The notes beneath the pieces are model-generated. The model worked only from the letters and a program-made list of their open reading frames with translations. It searched no databases and was not told the DNA's origin. A program made the position numbers and the translations under genes. A DNA stretch of 29,118 bases from JBOHSA01 sp050732995 (lineage in GTDB: Bacteria; Gemmatimonadota; Gemmatimonadetes; Gemmatimonadales; GWC2-71-9), in the NCBI GenBank assembly GCA_050732995.1, contig JBOHSA010000024.1, forward strand, positions 1-29,118, given 5' to 3'. Shown here one piece after another: positions 7,147 through 14,625 of this stretch. How positions within the stretch are numbered: position 1 is the first letter of the stretch; each line of letters starts with the position of its first letter.

Positions 7147-9324
7147 TTAGGTTCCCTGCCGAATCCCGAGCACCCTCACCAGAAACGCCCACCGATCCGC
7201 CTGCTCGTCGATGATCTTGGCGGTGGGCTTGCCCGCCCCGTGGCCCGCCTTGGTCTCGATGCGGATCAGGGTCGGTGCCGGCCCCGCCTGAGCGGCCTGG
7301 AGCGCGGCGGCGAACTTGAACGAATGGCCCGGCACGACCCGATCGTCATGGTCGGCCGTCGTGATCAGCGTAGCGGGGTAGTGGGTGCCCGGCCGGAGGT
7401 TGTGGAGCGGGGAGTACGCCCGCAGGAACGGGAAGTGCTGGGTGCTGTCGGCCGAGCCGTACTCCGTCACCCACGCCCAACCGATCGTGAACTTGTGGAA
7501 CCGGAGCATGTCCATGACGCCCACGGCGGGCAACGCCGCCCCGAAGAGCTCGGGCCGCTGCGTCATGGCGGCACCGACCAGCAGGCCGCCGTTCGAGCCC
7601 CCGCCGATCGCGAGCTTCGCCGGCGCGGTGTAGCGCTCCCGAATCAGAAACTCGGCCGCGGCGATGAAGTCGTCGAACACGTTCTGCTTGCGCTCGAGCA
7701 TGCCGGCCTGATGCCACTCTTCCCCGTATTCACCGCCGCCCCGCAGGTTGGGGACGGCATAGACGCCGCCCTGCTCCAACCAGACCAGGATGCCGAGGGA
7801 GAACGCCGGCGTGAGGCTGATGTTGAACCCGCCGTAGCCGTAGAGATAGGTCGGGTTCGAACCGTCCCGCCGCAGCCCGCGCCGGTGAGTGAGGAACATC
7901 GGCACCCGGGTGCCGTCCTTGCTCCGCGCGAACACCTGCCGCGTCTCGTAGCGGCTCGGGTCGAAGTCGATCTCGGGCGCCTTGAACACCGACGTGAGGC
8001 CGGTCGCGAAGTCGTAGCGGAAGATGGTCGTCGGGTACAGGAACGACGTGAAGGCGTAAAACATCTCCGTGTCGTCGCGCTCCCCAGTTACCCCGCCGAC
8101 GGAGCCGAGGGCCGGCAGCTCGAGCGCCCGCACGGGACGGCCGTCGAGGGCCACCAGGCGGAGTCGCGAGCGCGCGTCGTGCAGCTCCTCCACCACGAAG
8201 GTGTGGTGCACGATCTGCGCGCCCTCGATCACATCCGACCCCTGCGGGATCACCTCGCGCCAGGCGGCGCGCGCGGGACTGCGCGTGTCGATCGCGATCA
8301 CCCGCTTGCGCGGCGCTTCCGCGTCCGTGAGGAAATAGAACACCGGACCGTCGTTGCCCACGAATCCGTAGCTCGCGTCGAACTCGTCGAGCAGCGGCAC
8401 GACCCGCGGCGCCGCCGCCGCGACCGCGGGGTGTGCCGGATCCTGGAGGTCGAGGGAATAGACCCGGTTCCGGCGATCGGTGCCGAGCCACAGCGTGAGG
8501 ATCAGGTACCGTCCGTCGTCGGTCACGTCGGCCCCGATCCCCCAGTCGGGCTGGTCGGAGCGCTCGTAAATGAGCACGTCTTCCGCCTGCGCCGTGCCGA
8601 GCCGGTGGTAGTAGAGCGTATGATTCCGGTTCACGGCGAGCAGCGGGTTGCCGCCCTCGGGCGCGGGATAGCGGCTGTAGAAGAACCCCGCGCCATCGTG
8701 CGTCCACGCCAGGCCGGAGAACTTGATCCACTGGATGCGGTCCGGCAGATCGCGCCCCGTCGACACCTCCCGGACCCGGGCCTCCACCCAATCCGAGCCG
8801 CTGGCGGAGGTCCCGTAGGCGAGGAAGCGGGCATCCTCGGATAGGGCCAGCGCCGACAAGGCGACGGTCCCGTCCGCCGACAGGAGGTTCGGGTCGAGGA
8901 GCACGGCCGGCTCACCCGTGAGCGAGCTCTGCGTGTGCAGCACCGATTGGTTCTGCAGCCCATCGTTCTTGAAGAAGAAGTAGCGGCCGCGCTTCTTGAA
9001 CGGCGCGCCGTAGCGCGGATAGTCCCACAGCGCGGTCAGGCGGCGGCGGATCGCCTCGCGCACCGGGATCGCCTCGAGAAAGCCGAACGTCACCCGGTTC
9101 TGCGCCTCGACCCAGCCCCGAGTCTCCGGAGCGTCCACATCCTCCAGCCAGCGGTAGGGATCGGGCACCTTGGTGCCGTGATAGTCGTCGACCTGATCCG
9201 CTCGCCGGGTCGGCGGATACTGAATGCGCTGGCCGGGCAGCTGAGGGGGGTGGGATGCCGCGCCGGCCAACGCCGCAAACAACAGCATGGGCAAGAGACT
9301 CCTCTTCCTATCCGCGTGGTTCAT
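7147..9324 (-). CDS. Secreted S9A prolyl oligopeptidase
   Basis: A 725-residue serine peptidase hydrolysing peptides after proline. It has an N-terminal signal peptide (MNHADRKRS followed by LLPMLLFAALAGAAS), then YPPTRRADQVDDYHGTKVPDPYRWLED, the usual N-terminal helix region. A seven-bladed propeller spans about residues 90-440, and an alpha/beta hydrolase domain follows. The catalytic triad is visible: Ser in GGSNGG (about 577), Asp in DHDDRV (about 661) and His in AGHGAGK (about 695). GYGGFNISLTPAF and NLRGGGEYGEEWH are also family marks. ATG 9324 is chosen over the longer frame (start 9441) because it gives a clean signal peptide and has GGAG 8 bases upstream. It probably acts in the periplasm or outside the cell in peptide scavenging. 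Confidence 0.93.
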   Translation of the reverse strand: MNHADRKRSLLPMLLFAALAGAASHPPQLPGQRIQYPPTRRADQVDDYHGTKVPDPYRWLEDVDAPETRGWVEAQNRVTFGFLEAIPVREAIRRRLTALWDYPRYGAPFKKRGRYFFFKNDGLQNQSVLHTQSSLTGEPAVLLDPNLLSADGTVALSALALSEDARFLAYGTSASGSDWVEARVREVSTGRDLPDRIQWIKFSGLAWTHDGAGFFYSRYPAPEGGNPLLAVNRNHTLYYHRLGTAQAEDVLIYERSDQPDWGIGADVTDDGRYLILTLWLGTDRRNRVYSLDLQDPAHPAVAAAAPRVVPLLDEFDASYGFVGNDGPVFYFLTDAEAPRKRVIAIDTRSPARAAWREVIPQGSDVIEGAQIVHHTFVVEELHDARSRLRLVALDGRPVRALELPALGSVGGVTGERDDTEMFYAFTSFLYPTTIFRYDFATGLTSVFKAPEIDFDPSRYETRQVFARSKDGTRVPMFLTHRRGLRRDGSNPTYLYGYGGFNISLTPAFSLGILVWLEQGGVYAVPNLRGGGEYGEEWHQAGMLERKQNVFDDFIAAAEFLIRERYTAPAKLAIGGGSNGGLLVGAAMTQRPELFGAALPAVGVMDMLRFHKFTIGWAWVTEYGSADSTQHFPFLRAYSPLHNLRPGTHYPATLITTADHDDRVVPGHSFKFAAALQAAQAGPAPTLIRIETKAGHGAGKPTAKIIDEQADRWAFLVRVLGIRQGT

Positions 9325-9400
9325 GCCGCAACTCCGCTCCGGGTGGGCCGCGTCGCGAAGCATCTCTCCGGTCGGGGGCGCGGTCAAGGCGCGCGGCATA

Positions 9401-9429
9401 TTGACGTAACTCCCCGCCGCGCATAAGTT
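9401..9429 (+). promoter_or_regulatory. Candidate sigma-70-type promoter for the RNase G/E gene
   Basis: TTGACG (9401-9406), a 17-base spacer and TAAGTT (9424-9429) form a reasonable housekeeping promoter. The predicted start near 9436 would leave a leader of about 190 bases before the TTG start at 9629. Confidence 0.5.
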
Positions 9430-9584
9430 TACTGCATGCATTGGCCCACCGCGCCGCTGGCCTCGATCGCCCGCTCCGTTCGCCTGCCGGCGGAGGGAAC
9501 CGCGACAGCGCGCAGCCGGGCCAATCGAGTCATCTCATCGCCTGCTTTTTCGGACGGAATGAGTTCTTGTTGGAACCATCTCAG

Positions 9585-9615
9585 GATCCCGGTCGGCTGC
9601 TGGCCCAGCGGGATC
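9585..9615 (+). promoter_or_regulatory. Leader hairpin next to the RNase G/E ribosome binding site
   Basis: GATCCCG (9585-9591) pairs with CGGGATC (9609-9615) in a 7-bp stem, with further GGC/GCC pairing possible inside the loop. The Shine-Dalgarno region GAGGGGAAG (9616-9624) begins at the next base. The position would allow control of RBS access or RNase self-cleavage, as is known for the E. coli rne leader. The mechanism here is inferred from geometry only. Confidence 0.4.
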
Positions 9616-9628
9616 GAGGGGAAGTGCT

Positions 9629-11263
9629 TTGAAGCGCGAGATTCTCATCAGCGGAAGCCCGCGGGAAACCCGCGTAGCGATCCTGGAGGACGATCGCCTT
9701 GTTGAGCTCCTGGTCGATCGCCCCGACGCCCGCCGCATGGTGGGCGACATCTACCTCGGCAAAGTCGACGCCGTCCTGCCGGGGATCCAAGCCGCGTTCG
9801 TCGACATCGGGACGGAAAAGAGCGCCTTTCTCCACGCGTCGGACCTGATCGAGGCCGACGATGATGACGAGCCCGCCGGTAGTGGCGACGGAGCGGGCGG
9901 GGGAGGGGACGGGGAGGGGGGGGAGGAAGACGACGAGGCCGACGGCAACGGGCGCGCCGGAGCGGCGCGGGGCGGGGCCGGGGGGGGGGTAGGGGGCGGG
10001 CGCTGGGCGCGCCGGAAACTCCCCAACATCGCCGACGAGCTGAAACGGGGACAGACCAAGCTCGTCCAGGTCATCAAGGAGCCGATCGGCACCAAGGGGC
10101 CGCGCGTCACCGCGCAGGTCTCGCTCGCCGGCCGCTTCTTGGTCTACATGCCCTTCGCTTCCAAGGTCGGCGTCTCCCGTAAGATCGAAGCGCGCGACCA
10201 GCGCGTCCGCCTGCGCGACCTCGTCACCAAGCTCGTGCCGAAGGACTCGGGCGGCTGGATCATCCGGACCGTGGCCGACGACCTGACCGACGCGAGCTGC
10301 AAACGCGAGATCGACCACCTCCACGGCCTGTGGAAAAAGATCAAGCGCAAGGCCTCCTCCGGCCGCGCTCCCGCGCTGCTCCAACGGGAGACGAGCCTCA
10401 CGCGGGGAATCGTGCGCGATCTCTTCAGCGACAAGGTGGACTCGCTCCTCGTCGACTCGAAGATGCTGCACAATGAGATCGTCACCTACCTGAAGCAGAT
10501 CGATCCCGAGCTGCTGGCGCGGGTGAAGCTGTACCAGACCGAGACCCCCCTGTTCGACGAGTACGACATCGAGGCCGAGATCCGGGATCTGTTCAAGGCC
10601 CGGGTGGACCTGCCGACGGGCGGCTACCTGATCATCCAGCCGACCGAAGCGTTGACCTCGATCGACGTGAACACCGGCCGCTACACCGGCAAGAAGGATC
10701 CCGAGAGCACCATTCTCAAGACCAACCTCGAAGCGTCCCGGGAAGTGGCCCGGCAGCTCCGGCTCCGCGACATCGGAGGGATCATCGTCGTGGATTTCAT
10801 CGACATGGAGTCGCGGGGCAACCGCGACAAGGTGCTCCAGGAGCTGCGCTCCCACCTCGGCTACGACCGGGCGCGCACCAAGGCCTTCGCGGTGTCCGAG
10901 CTGGGGCTGATCGAAATGACCCGCCAACGCGTGCGGCCCTCCCTGTGGCAATCGATGACGGGGGAGTGCCCGACCTGCACCGGCACCGGGCGTGTGTTCC
11001 GGCCCGAAGTCGTGGTGCGCCGGATGGAGCGCTCGCTCAGGCGGGCCGGTGCCGACCACAAGGAGCGGCAGCTCGCCGTGCGGCTGCATCCCGAGGTCGC
11101 GCTCTATCTCGTGGAGCAGGAGCCTAACTTCTTGCAACAGTTGGAGAAGCAGACCGGACTCGAGCTCGAAGTGCGGGATGACCCGATGATGCGCCTGGAC
11201 GAGTTCCGGATGATGGCCCAACCGGCGGGGCGGGATGTCACGGAACAATACGCGGTCGCCTGA
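9629..11263 (+). CDS. rng: Ribonuclease E/G family endoribonuclease
   Basis: A 544-residue single-strand endoribonuclease of rRNA maturation and mRNA decay. It begins with MKREILISGSPRETRVAILED and an S1 domain (VGDIYLGKVDAVLPGIQAAFVDIG, 38-61). The S1 domain is interrupted at about 75-128 by a low-complexity insertion of Asp, Glu and Gly. Catalytic Mg2+ ligands are D346 in SIDVNTGR and D389 in VVDFIDM. The zinc-link cysteines are C447 and C450 (CPTC). There is no long C-terminal scaffold, so it is RNase G-like in length. The start is TTG at 9629, supported by GAGGGGAAG shortly upstream and the family N-terminus. Its order with rplU and rpmA downstream is a common bacterial arrangement. The insertion is encoded by long G runs. 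Confidence 0.93.
   Translation: MKREILISGSPRETRVAILEDDRLVELLVDRPDARRMVGDIYLGKVDAVLPGIQAAFVDIGTEKSAFLHASDLIEADDDDEPAGSGDGAGGGGDGEGGEEDDEADGNGRAGAARGGAGGGVGGGRWARRKLPNIADELKRGQTKLVQVIKEPIGTKGPRVTAQVSLAGRFLVYMPFASKVGVSRKIEARDQRVRLRDLVTKLVPKDSGGWIIRTVADDLTDASCKREIDHLHGLWKKIKRKASSGRAPALLQRETSLTRGIVRDLFSDKVDSLLVDSKMLHNEIVTYLKQIDPELLARVKLYQTETPLFDEYDIEAEIRDLFKARVDLPTGGYLIIQPTEALTSIDVNTGRYTGKKDPESTILKTNLEASREVARQLRLRDIGGIIVVDFIDMESRGNRDKVLQELRSHLGYDRARTKAFAVSELGLIEMTRQRVRPSLWQSMTGECPTCTGTGRVFRPEVVVRRMERSLRRAGADHKERQLAVRLHPEVALYLVEQEPNFLQQLEKQTGLELEVRDDPMMRLDEFRMMAQPAGRDVTEQYAVA
9916..9989 (+). repeat. G-homopolymer-rich tract inside rng
   Basis: The DNA encoding the acidic/Gly insertion contains a run of 8 G (9916-9923) and a run of 10 G (9980-9989), plus several runs of 4-5. 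Such runs are prone to replication slippage and sequencing error. A 1-base change would break rng near codon 120. The frame stays open as given. Confidence 0.8.
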
Positions 11264-11264
11264 A

Positions 11265-11330
11265 GCGGGAGCGGGGGAGCGGTACCTCGTGGTGCACCCG
11301 AGAGGACCGCTCCCCACTCCCCGCTCCCTT
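11265..11330 (+). terminator. Long GC inverted repeat between rng and rplU
   Basis: The left arm starts at GCGGGAGCGGGGGAGCGGT (11265-11283). The right arm ACCGCTCCCC...CCCGCTCCC (11306-11328) pairs with it, apart from a 6-base bulge on the right side. The T-tract is short (TT), so termination would be partial. The right arm ends exactly at the -35 of the rplU promoter candidate. Confidence 0.55.
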
Positions 11331-11357
11331 GACTAACTGATTGCCCCGATTTAGGTT
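11329..11357 (+). promoter_or_regulatory. Candidate promoter for rplU-rpmA
   Basis: TTGACT (11329-11334), a 17-base spacer and TAGGTT (11352-11357) lie ahead of ATG 11367. The -10 ends 9 bases before the start codon and no Shine-Dalgarno is present, which suggests a leaderless or nearly leaderless mRNA. Confidence 0.5.
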
Positions 11358-11366
11358 CCGCGCCCC

Positions 11367-11684
11367 ATGACCTACGCCATTTTCGTCACCGGCGGCAAGC
11401 AGTTTCGCGCCGCGCCCGGGGTCACGATCAAGGTCCCGTTGCTCGAGGCCGAGCCGGGGAGCAAGGTAACGTTCGACCGGGTGCTGTTGACGAGCGATGG
11501 CAAGCAGGTGCAGGCCGGGCAGCCGGAAGTAAAGGGCGCCAAGGTCACGGCCGAGGTGGTGCGACACGGCAAGGGGACGAAGATCCGGATCTACCGGTTC
11601 GCGCGCCGGACCGGGTACCGACGCCACGCCGGGCACCGCCAGCCGTTCACCGAAGTGAAGATCACCGACGTGAAGGTCGGTTGA
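11367..11684 (+). CDS. rplU: 50S ribosomal protein L21
   Basis: A 105-residue protein of normal L21 length. The opening MTYAIFVTGGKQFRAAPG matches the L21 signature (YAI...GGKQ), and the C-terminal KIRIYRFARRTGYRRHAGHRQPFTEVKI matches the conserved rRNA-binding tail (K-x-K-x-Y-x-R-R-K/TGY-x-R-x-x-GHRQ). It binds 23S rRNA in the large subunit near L20. It is followed 8 bases later by rpmA. Its start has no ribosome site and lies close behind a -10-like element. Confidence 0.98.
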   Translation: MTYAIFVTGGKQFRAAPGVTIKVPLLEAEPGSKVTFDRVLLTSDGKQVQAGQPEVKGAKVTAEVVRHGKGTKIRIYRFARRTGYRRHAGHRQPFTEVKITDVKVG

Positions 11685-11692
11685 GGTAGCCC

Positions 11693-11947
11693 ATGGCCCA
11701 CAAGAAAGGCGTCGGCTCCTCCCGCAACGGCCGCGATTCCGGTCCGAAATACCTCGGCGTCAAGGCGTTCGGCGGCGAGTTCGTGCGTGCGGGGAGCATC
11801 TTGGTCCGCCAGCGGGGCACCAAATTCCATCCGGGCGTAAACGTGCGCCGCGCGTCCGACGACAGCCTGTTCACAGTAGTCGACGGCCACGTTAAATTCG
11901 AGCACAAGAACAAGAAGCGGTATCGGGTGAGCGTGTATCCGAACTAG
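11693..11947 (+). CDS. rpmA: 50S ribosomal protein L27
   Basis: An 84-residue protein with the L27 hallmark MAHKKGVGSSRNGRDSGPK, followed by YLGVKAFGGEFVRAGSILVRQRGTKFHPG. The flexible N-terminus reaches the peptidyl-transferase centre. The protein begins directly with MAHKK, so there is no N-terminal extension of the kind cleaved in Firmicutes. GAGGT lies about 6 bases upstream of the ATG. It is the last gene of the rng-rplU-rpmA group; the convergent amidohydrolase ends 14 bases further on. obg, which often follows, is not here. Confidence 0.98.
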   Translation: MAHKKGVGSSRNGRDSGPKYLGVKAFGGEFVRAGSILVRQRGTKFHPGVNVRRASDDSLFTVVDGHVKFEHKNKKRYRVSVYPN

Positions 11948-11948
11948 C

Positions 11949-11963
11949 AGCCCCTTAGCCTCT
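11949..11963. repeat. Single copy of the AGCCCCTTAGCCTCT intergenic repeat
   Basis: AGCCCCTTAGCCTCT at 11949-11963 matches 15 of the 16 bases of a unit present twice in tandem at 24351-24382. Here it occupies the gap between convergent rpmA and the amidohydrolase and includes two bases of the latter's stop codon. Confidence 0.6.
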
Positions 11964-13170
11964 AGTATTTGGGCGGTAGCGTCTTGTACCGCTCCAGCAG
12001 CTCCGTCTGCCGGCTGCGCAGCGGGATTTCCTTGCCGCGGATGAACACCCGTTCCACGCCCGTCGAAAACTCGAACGGGTCGCCCGACCAGACCACGACG
12101 TTGGCCACCTTGCCGGGCTCGAGCGAGCCGTAGCGATCCGCCACGCCGAACACTTCGGCGGGGGCGAGGGTGACGGCACGCAGCGCCTGATCCCAGGGCA
12201 AGCCGTAGGACACCGCGTTGCCGGCCTGCTGGCGCAGGTTGCGCGAGTTGTGGGTGTCGGTTTCCATCAGCACGATCTTCACACCCGCCCGCGCCAGCAG
12301 GGCGGCATTTTCGTAGCGCACGCCCAACGCATCGTAGGACGGGATGTTGTCGAGTGGCTGGATGAGGACGGGCACGCCCGCCGCGGCGATTTGGGGGGCG
12401 ATCATCCACGCTTCCTGCGCGCCCGCCAGAATCAGCTTGAGCTTGTATTCCTGCGCGATCCGGAGCGCGGTCGCGATGTCGCTCTTGCGGTTGGCGACGA
12501 CCACGAGGGGCAGCTCGCCCCGCAGCACGGGCAGCAGCGCCTCGAGATCGGCCGCGGGTGCGGCGAGCTGTTGGATCTGCGCTCGCGTGTAGTCGGCCCG
12601 GCGCCGCCCGTACTCGCGCGCATCGTTGAAGACCCGGCGCAACAGGGCGGCCGCCCCGGCGCGCGACCCCCCGCCCTCGTCCTTGCTGTTCTCCGACAGG
12701 TCCGCCAGCATCGCCGCAGGCGACGACTTGACGAGCATCGCCTCGACGGTGGGGCCGTCCAAATCGATCATCACGCCCTGGCCGGCGATCAGATTCCCTG
12801 TCGGCCAGGTCAGCGCGGTCGTGATGCCCTCCACGCGGGTGACGGGGATCAGGATCGACGCCGGATTGATTCCCTCGGCCACGCTGAACGCCGCGGTCAC
12901 AGTGCCCCGCACGAACGCCTCGTTCGTGTTTTGCACGGCGCTGATTTCGGTCAAACCGAGCTGCCCCGCGCCGTTGATCAATCCGGGGGTCACCCATTTG
13001 CCGGCCGCGTCGATTCGGGTGGCGCCGGTGGGAAGCGCCACATTGGGCCCCACCGCCGCGATCCGGCCGTCGCGGATCAGCACCGTGGTGTTCTCGAGCT
13101 TCGGGCCGGACACCGGATAGACGGTGCCGCCCGTGATCGCAATCGTTTGAGCGAGAATGAGCGCGAGCAT
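11962..13170 (-). CDS. Amidohydrolase-like protein lacking the metal-binding HxH (probably non-catalytic)
   Basis: A 402-residue protein of the composite-barrel amidohydrolase superfamily. The N-terminal beta sandwich (AITGGTVYPVSGPKLENTTVLIRDGRIAAVG) and the C-terminal return (GSLEPGKVANVVVWSGDPFEFS) are well preserved. Where active members have GLID-x-H-x-H, this has GLINGAGQLGLTE (residues 63-75), with no histidines. Near the usual terminal Asp it has METDTHNSRN (the upstream paralogue has IHSDSESG). It is therefore probably structural or regulatory, or uses other chemistry. The N-terminus MLALILAQT is a minimal hydrophobic stretch that may be a short signal peptide. The ATG overlaps the stop of the catalytic paralogue by one base (TGATG). 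Last gene of the long minus-strand cluster. Confidence 0.87.
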   Translation of the reverse strand: MLALILAQTIAITGGTVYPVSGPKLENTTVLIRDGRIAAVGPNVALPTGATRIDAAGKWVTPGLINGAGQLGLTEISAVQNTNEAFVRGTVTAAFSVAEGINPASILIPVTRVEGITTALTWPTGNLIAGQGVMIDLDGPTVEAMLVKSSPAAMLADLSENSKDEGGGSRAGAAALLRRVFNDAREYGRRRADYTRAQIQQLAAPAADLEALLPVLRGELPLVVVANRKSDIATALRIAQEYKLKLILAGAQEAWMIAPQIAAAGVPVLIQPLDNIPSYDALGVRYENAALLARAGVKIVLMETDTHNSRNLRQQAGNAVSYGLPWDQALRAVTLAPAEVFGVADRYGSLEPGKVANVVVWSGDPFEFSTGVERVFIRGKEIPLRSRQTELLERYKTLPPKY

Positions 13171-14600
13171 CAGTTCTTCCCCTCCCCCTCCGGTGCCGGG
13201 AGGTGGCCCAGCTGGAAGTCCGTGCGGGGCTGCCGCGCGGGATCGGTGCGGTCGTACAGCAGCCAGCCATCGTTGTAGACCTGGAGCGCCCGGGCGTACA
13301 CCGAGAACGGATCGGCGGACCAGAGGACGACATCGGCCATCTTGCCGGGCTCGAGCGTCCCCACGATCGAATCGAGGCCGAGCACCCAGGCCGGGTTCGC
13401 GGTGATCCAGCGGAGGGTCTGGTTCCGCGTGATCGCGATGCCGGCCCGCTGCCCGTAGTACATCGCCTTGGCCGCTTCCTGGTTCAGCCGTTGGATGCCG
13501 CTTTCCGAGTCGGAGTGGATCACGGGGCGGCCGCCCGCTTGCTCGACGAGCGCGGCATTCTCGTGAATCCCATCCATCGCCTCCTGCTTGAAGCCCCACC
13601 AATCCGCCCAGATCGACACGGCGGTGCCTTCGCGCGCGAGGTAGTCGGCGATCTTGTAGGCCTCCACCGCGTGGTGGAACGACCGGATCCTGAAGCCGAA
13701 TTCGTGCGCCAGGTCGAGCATCTGGACCATCTCGTCAGCGCGGTAGCAGTGGTTCTGCACGTAGATATTGCCCCGCAGCACCTCGGCCAGCGTCTCGTTG
13801 CGCAGGTTGCGCGCGGGCGGGTCGCCCTGGTGATCCTTGTTCCACTTGTCCCAGCGCCGGCGGTATTGCTCGGCCTCGATGTAGGCGCTGCGGTAGCCCG
13901 CCATGCTGCCCATGCGGGTGGACGGGCCGCGGCTCTGGTAGACCCGTTTGGGGTTCTCGCCGCAGGCCATCTTCACGCCGTAGCGAGCGCCGGGGAACTT
14001 CATCTCCTGTACCGTGCGCCCGGGGATCAGCTTGAGCACCGCGCTGCGCCCGCCGATCAGGTTCGCCGATCCGGGCAGGGCCTGGATCGTCGTGATCCCG
14101 CCGGCGATCGCGAGCGGAATGTCCGGGTCCTGGGGCCAGAACGAGTGCTCGGCCCAGACTTCGGCCGTGTTCGGGGTCGTCGCCTCGTTCCCGTCGGATT
14201 CGGCGAACGTCCCGGGCGCCGCGTAGACACCGAGGTGCGAGTGCGTGTCGATCAGGCCCGGCGTCACGAATTGGCCCGTGCCGTCCACGACCACGGCATC
14301 CGACGGGGCGTCGACAGTCGGGCCCACGGCGACGATGCGGCCGTCGCGCAGCAGGATCGAGCCGCCCGCGAGCTCCTGGCCGGTCGCCGTCATGATGGTG
14401 GCGTTGCGGATCACCACCGGCGGGTTCGGCCGGCGCCGGTACGTGGAGGGGTACTGCGGCCGCTCAGCACTCGTCGTCTCCGCGGCTTGTGGCCCGACGG
14501 CGGACGGGGCGGGGCTGGAGGTCGGCGATTGAGCCGGCCGCGCGCCGGCGGACGCGCAGCCTGCGGCGACGAGCAGCAGCAGGAATCCACGCTTGGTCAT
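13170..14600 (-). CDS. Lipoprotein amidohydrolase (metal-dependent hydrolase)
   Basis: A 476-residue exported enzyme. The lipobox is VAAGC with Cys15, followed by a Ser/Pro/Ala linker to about residue 60. The amidohydrolase domain starts at VVIRNATIMTATGQELAGGSILLRDGRIVAVG. Metal ligands are visible: H120 and H122 in GLIDTHSHLG, His in QNHCYR and SFHHAVEA, and Asp in IHSDSESG. The C-terminus has GTLEPGKMADVVLWSADPFSVYA. This resembles imidazolonepropionase- and dipeptidase-like periplasmic amidohydrolases; the substrate is unknown. It is translationally coupled to the degenerate paralogue downstream, so a heteromeric enzyme is plausible. Its ATG lies 25 bases after the stop of the M16 fusion gene. 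Confidence 0.9.
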   Translation of the reverse strand: MTKRGFLLLLVAAGCASAGARPAQSPTSSPAPSAVGPQAAETTSAERPQYPSTYRRRPNPPVVIRNATIMTATGQELAGGSILLRDGRIVAVGPTVDAPSDAVVVDGTGQFVTPGLIDTHSHLGVYAAPGTFAESDGNEATTPNTAEVWAEHSFWPQDPDIPLAIAGGITTIQALPGSANLIGGRSAVLKLIPGRTVQEMKFPGARYGVKMACGENPKRVYQSRGPSTRMGSMAGYRSAYIEAEQYRRRWDKWNKDHQGDPPARNLRNETLAEVLRGNIYVQNHCYRADEMVQMLDLAHEFGFRIRSFHHAVEAYKIADYLAREGTAVSIWADWWGFKQEAMDGIHENAALVEQAGGRPVIHSDSESGIQRLNQEAAKAMYYGQRAGIAITRNQTLRWITANPAWVLGLDSIVGTLEPGKMADVVLWSADPFSVYARALQVYNDGWLLYDRTDPARQPRTDFQLGHLPAPEGEGKN

Positions 14601-14625
14601 CCCATGCTCCTTGGTTCCGGTTTGG

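Larger units (their letters stand above)
9325..9628 (+). other. Divergent intergenic region containing the rng leader
   Basis: This 304-base stretch between the peptidase and RNase genes holds a candidate plus-strand promoter, about 190 bases of probable 5' leader and a hairpin just before the ribosome site. An open frame starting at ATG 9436 runs into the RNase gene, but its composition (Ser/Arg-rich, no family resemblance) gives no support for a gene. Confidence 0.5.

Noticed and set aside
9433..9440. TGCATGCA 8-bp palindrome as an operator
   Set aside because: It is a short self-complementary sequence with no second copy or spacing evidence; chance is likely.
9436..9705. ATG-initiated 89-residue frame just behind the rng promoter -10, possible leaderless small gene
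   Set aside because: It overlaps the start of rng by 77 bases, has no recognisable features and an unlikely composition. The leader interpretation is simpler.
12910..12928. CACGAAC-GCCTC-GTTCGTG inverted repeat, similar to the TetR operator
   Set aside because: It lies within the amidohydrolase coding sequence with a 5-base spacer and different arm ends; probably chance.
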